A DNA stretch of 64,000 bases, taken from Pseudaeromonas sharmana. GTDB lineage: Bacteria > Pseudomonadota > Gammaproteobacteria > Enterobacterales > Aeromonadaceae. Below, in pieces: positions 61,475 to 64,000 of the stretch. The stretch is from positions 1-64,000 of the forward strand of contig NZ_JBHSAF010000002.1 of NCBI RefSeq assembly GCF_042649925.1, in the 5' to 3' direction. Position 1 is the first letter of the stretch. Each line of letters begins with the position of its first letter. The translations under genes and the position numbers were made by a program. The notes under the pieces were generated by a model. It was given only the letters and a program-made list of their open reading frames with translations. It was not told the origin of the DNA and did not search any database.

Positions 61475-62482
61475 ATGAGACGTGAACTGGCGATCGAATT
61501 TTCCCGGGTAACCGAGGCCGCCGCGCTGGCCGGTTACAAGTGGCTCGGCCGCGGGGACAAGAATCTGGCCGATGGTGCCGCGGTCGAGGCGATGCGACTG
61601 GTGTTGAACCAGGTCGAGATCGATGGCGAGATCGTCATCGGAGAAGGTGAGATCGACGAGGCACCGATGCTGTATATCGGCGAGAAAGTCGGCTGTGGCG
61701 GTGATGCAGTGGATATCGCCGTGGATCCGATCGATGGCACCCGCATGACGGCGATGGGCCAGGCGAATGCGGTAGCGGTACTGGCTGCCGCGGCTAAAGG
61801 TGGCTTCATGAAGGCACCGGATATGTATATGGAGAAGTTGATTGTCGGCCACAAGGCGAAGGGGGTCATCGATCTCGCGCGTCCGCTGGTGGAGAATATC
61901 GAAGCCGTCGCTCAGGCGCTGGAAAAGCCGGTTAATCGTCTGACGGTGATTACCCTGGCCAAGCCGCGCCATGATGACGCGATTCGCCAGATGCAGCAGA
62001 TGGGCGTGCGTGTCTTTGCCATCCCGGATGGTGACGTGGCCGCCTCAGTCTTGACCTGCTTGCCGGATAACGAAGTCGACATGCTCTACTGCATCGGTGG
62101 CGCGCCGGAGGGCGTGGTCTCTGCCGCCGTGGTGCGTGCTCTGGATGGTGACATGCAGGGCCGCCTCTGGCCGCGACACAAGGTAAAGGGTGACACCGAA
62201 GAAAACCGTCGACTGGGCACCGATGAATTGGCGCGCTGTGAAAAGATGGGCATTCAGGCAGAAGTCGTGCTCAAGCTGGATGACATGGTGCGTACCGATA
62301 ACGTCATCATCTCGGTGACCGGTATTACCAAGGGCGATCTGCTGGAAGGTATCACCAGCGATGGCACCCTGGCGACCACGGAAACCCTGTTGATTCGTGG
62401 CAAGTCACGCACTATTCGTCGCATTGGCTCGACCCACTACCTGGATCGCAAGGACCAGCAACTCCGCGATATCATTCTGTGA
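61475..62482 (+). CDS. glpX: Class II fructose-1,6-bisphosphatase GlpX
   Basis: 335 residues, gluconeogenic enzyme removing the 1-phosphate of fructose-1,6-bisphosphate. Matches E. coli GlpX along its length: IGEGEIDEAPMLYIGEKVG, the metal-binding DPIDGTRMTAMG (Asp for Glu at one place), GGAPEGVVSAAV and GKSRTIRRI. Start MRRELAIEFSRV at 61475 has an AGGTAG ribosome-binding site; an upstream start adds 13 residues with no support. Single gene, followed by a strong terminator. Confidence 0.96.
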   Translation: MRRELAIEFSRVTEAAALAGYKWLGRGDKNLADGAAVEAMRLVLNQVEIDGEIVIGEGEIDEAPMLYIGEKVGCGGDAVDIAVDPIDGTRMTAMGQANAVAVLAAAAKGGFMKAPDMYMEKLIVGHKAKGVIDLARPLVENIEAVAQALEKPVNRLTVITLAKPRHDDAIRQMQQMGVRVFAIPDGDVAASVLTCLPDNEVDMLYCIGGAPEGVVSAAVVRALDGDMQGRLWPRHKVKGDTEENRRLGTDELARCEKMGIQAEVVLKLDDMVRTDNVIISVTGITKGDLLEGITSDGTLATTETLLIRGKSRTIRRIGSTHYLDRKDQQLRDIIL

Positions 62483-62507
62483 TGGCATGCGCCGTCCGCA
62501 TCGGTAG

Positions 62508-62541
62508 CAAGAGAGCGCATTGGCGCTCTCTTGGCATTTTT
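62508..62541 (+). terminator. Rho-independent terminator of glpX
   Basis: A perfect 11-bp stem CAAGAGAGCGC/GCGCTCTCTTG with loop ATTG is followed by GCATTTTT. It lies 25 bases after the stop. Confidence 0.92.
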
Positions 62542-62546
62542 AGCGC

Positions 62547-62939
62547 TCAGTGATTGAGTGTCAGCAGATAGCGATTGCCATTGCGCGTGAAGCCATTATG
62601 TAGCAAGAAGGCATTCAGGGCCGAGTGCTCTTCGGGACGGGCGGCATGGGTTGAGAGCATGGCCTGGGAACAGCCTTGGGCCTGCATCCAACCCAGGGTT
62701 TCGGTCAGCAAGTATTGGCCTATGCCGCGCCGGCGGGTGACATCCCGTACGGCGAAGTAAACGATCTCTTCATCGCGAGTCACGGCGAGACCGACAATTC
62801 GATCGTTGAATGTGGCGACATGCCAATGACCGGCATGGAGCAGCTGCTCGTGATTGAGATTGTCGGCGGCCAGCAGCTTGTTCAGGCTGTCGAGCCAATA
62901 GGGTGAGAGTTCGGAACTGTGATGGACTGTGAGGCGCAT
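62547..62939 (-). CDS. panM: PanM-like acetyltransferase-fold protein
   Basis: 130 residues with a GNAT fold. The stretch VRDVTRRRGIGQYLLTETL matches the VREVTRRRGVGQYLLEE motif of E. coli PanM/PanZ, which activates self-cleavage of aspartate decarboxylase PanD and mediates its feedback inhibition by CoA. The rest is more diverged, so it could be a close GNAT relative. AGGAG ribosome-binding site. It is a lone gene convergent with glpX. The panD gene is not in the window. Confidence 0.7.
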   Translation of the reverse strand: MRLTVHHSSELSPYWLDSLNKLLAADNLNHEQLLHAGHWHVATFNDRIVGLAVTRDEEIVYFAVRDVTRRRGIGQYLLTETLGWMQAQGCSQAMLSTHAARPEEHSALNAFLLHNGFTRNGNRYLLTLNH

Positions 62940-63065
62940 GGTCGGTCTCCTGAGACGTTCGCCGCGGCGGCTGACGACTTTCCACGGTTAGCAAGCCGTT
63001 TCGTATGAGCCAAGTTTAACACGTCTACCCCCAGCCGGGCGGCATGACAGGGAGATGAGAGCAGA

Positions 63066-63320
63066 ATGGAGTGTCGACTGGGATGTGGTGCCTGTTGTAT
63101 TGCCCCGAGTATCAGTTCGGTCATCCCGGGGATGCCGGATGGGAAACCGGCGGGAGTGCGCTGCATACAGCTGGATGAAGGCAACCTGTGCCGGCTGTTT
63201 GGCTCAGCATTACGGCCAGCCGTGTGCTCTGGTTTTCGCCCGATGGCCGATGTCTGCGGGCAGAGTGCTGCACAGGCGTTGACGCTGCTCGCCGAGTGGG
63301 AACGTGTGACGCTGACGTAA
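63066..63320 (+). CDS. YkgJ-family cysteine-cluster protein
   Basis: 84 residues. Eight Cys in the YkgJ pattern: C3, C7, C10, C11 at the N-terminus (CRLGCGACC), then C33, C42, C54 and C64. These proteins are thought to bind zinc or an iron-sulfur cluster; the role is unknown. The motif PGMPDGKPAGVRCIQLD is typical. ATG at 63066 with GAGATGAGAG upstream. It ends ten bases before the convergent envC stop. Confidence 0.85.
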   Translation: MECRLGCGACCIAPSISSVIPGMPDGKPAGVRCIQLDEGNLCRLFGSALRPAVCSGFRPMADVCGQSAAQALTLLAEWERVTLT

Positions 63321-63330
63321 GAAACAGGGC

Positions 63331-64000
63331 TCAGCGGGCCAGCCAGGCTACCGGATTGACCGGTTTGCCTTGCCAGCGAATTTCGAAATAGAGGCCGGAC
63401 TGAGGCTGCCCGCCACTGTTGCCGGTGCGGGCGATGACATCACCGGTATGCACGGCATCGCCGCTTTGCTTCAGCAGGCTGTCGTTGTTTCCATACAGGC
63501 TCAGATAACCGCTGCCATGGTCGATGACCATCACATTGCCAAAACCATCCAGCCAGTCGGCAAAGACAACATCGCCATCGGCGATGGCTCGAACCGGTGC
63601 GCCATTGGCTGCGCCGATGAGGATGCCTTTCCAGCTGACTTCGCCACTGCGATGTTCACCGAATTGACGCACCAGGGCGCCTTTGAGGGGCCATGGCAGA
63701 CGACCTCGTTGTTTGCCGAGCCCTTTGTGATCACCGAGGGCAATCGTGGCGTTGGCTTTGGCCTCGGCTGCGGCCTCGGACTTGCCCTGTTCGCGGGCCT
63801 TGGCGCGGGCGCGGGCAATGGCCTCGGCCTTCTTGCGTTTGCGTTCCGCCTCCAGGCGCTTGCGGGCCTCTTCAATCTTGCGCGTGAGCTGTTTTTCGGC
63901 AACTTGCAGTTTCGCCAGCTGTGCCTGGTCATCGGCCAGCGAAGACTTGATGGCGGCAACGGTGGCTTCCCGTTGCTGCTGCTTGGTCTGCAGGCTTTGC
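63331..64000 (-). CDS. envC: Murein hydrolase activator EnvC, N-terminus cut by window end
   Basis: About 223 C-terminal residues are visible. A charged coiled coil rich in Lys, Glu and Ala runs to about 63700. The motif GLGKQRGRLPWPLKGALVRQ is followed by an M23/LytM domain ending FEIRWQGKPVNPVAWLAR. LytM metal ligands are lost (HRSGEVSWKGI in place of HxGxD), as in E. coli EnvC, which activates amidases AmiA/AmiB at the septum and does not cleave wall itself. The frame stays open to the window end; the ATG at 63672 is internal. Confidence 0.92.
   Translation of the reverse strand, partial: QSLQTKQQQREATVAAIKSSLADDQAQLAKLQVAEKQLTRKIEEARKRLEAERKRKKAEAIARARAKAREQGKSEAAAEAKANATIALGDHKGLGKQRGRLPWPLKGALVRQFGEHRSGEVSWKGILIGAANGAPVRAIADGDVVFADWLDGFGNVMVIDHGSGYLSLYGNNDSLLKQSGDAVHTGDVIARTGNSGGQPQSGLYFEIRWQGKPVNPVAWLAR

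Noticed and set aside
1..64000. CRISPR arrays, insertion sequences, prophage or integron features
   Set aside because: No spaced direct repeats, transposase, integrase or terminal inverted repeats were found by reading; composition changes little apart from the AT-rich gap near 11.3-11.6 kb.

Overview
The window is about 64 kb of a moderately GC-rich gammaproteobacterial chromosome, most likely from the order Aeromonadales (Aeromonas or a relative). The basis is the close match of MetH, MetA, GlpX, PmbA and carbonic anhydrase to enterobacterial proteins as remembered, plus a complete MSHA type IV pilus locus of the Vibrio/Aeromonas/Shewanella kind joined to mreBCD-maf-rng-yhdP-tldD. No sequence search was possible, so the genus is an inference. 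No insertion sequence, prophage, integron or CRISPR array was seen; the window reads as core chromosome with a few accessory genes.

Layout. 1-99: 3' part of tRNA-Thr(GGU) and a terminator. 128-2621 (minus): a CinA/YfaY-like protein and an HD-GYP protein. 2792-7874: methionine block, metA behind three tandem MetJ-like boxes, a convergent alkyltransferase-like gene, and cobalamin-dependent metH. 8104-11237: an exported protein of unknown function, then a LacI regulator, a GNAT acetyltransferase and a second exported unknown in one direction. 11602-13230: chemoreceptor. 13282-19572 (minus): AraC-GyrI fusion regulator next to an SOS box, two tandem DUF2750 genes, mercaptopyruvate sulfurtransferase, a broken AraC-type remnant, and uvrA. 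19806-21262: ssb (sharing the divergent SOS-box region with uvrA) and a flavin reductase-like gene. 21425-27314: a large PAS/GGDEF/EAL protein and a second chemoreceptor.

27478-46404 is the MSHA locus in the standard order: mshH (degenerate GGDEF/EAL), then mshI, a PilN-like gene, mshJ, K, L, M, N, E, G, F, B, A, C, D, O, P, Q. Most junctions overlap or nearly touch, implying translational coupling. The larger gaps are before mshI, before mshB, and on both sides of mshA, where a hairpin (upstream) and a terminator-like hairpin (downstream) probably set the high level of major pilin. MshE carries two N-terminal c-di-GMP-binding (MshEN) motifs. With MshH, the HD-GYP protein and the PAS/GGDEF/EAL protein, the window is rich in c-di-GMP functions that could act on pilus extension and retraction. 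Four homopolymer tracts lie in the msh locus (T10 in the mshI leader, G8 in mshM, G8 in mshG, A8 between the mshA ribosome-binding site and its start).

46552-64000 is housekeeping: mreBCD, maf, rng, yhdP, a nitrilase-family amidase, tldD, darP (opposite strand), pmbA, can, an outer-membrane porin (minus), glpX, a PanM-like acetyltransferase (minus), a small cysteine-cluster protein, and the 3' part of envC (minus, cut by the window end).

No wholly novel multi-gene system was evident. The items most worth a second look are the SOS box beside the AraC-GyrI fusion, the homopolymer tracts in the pilus operon, the lectin-like domain in MshQ, and the altered HD-GYP catalytic signature.
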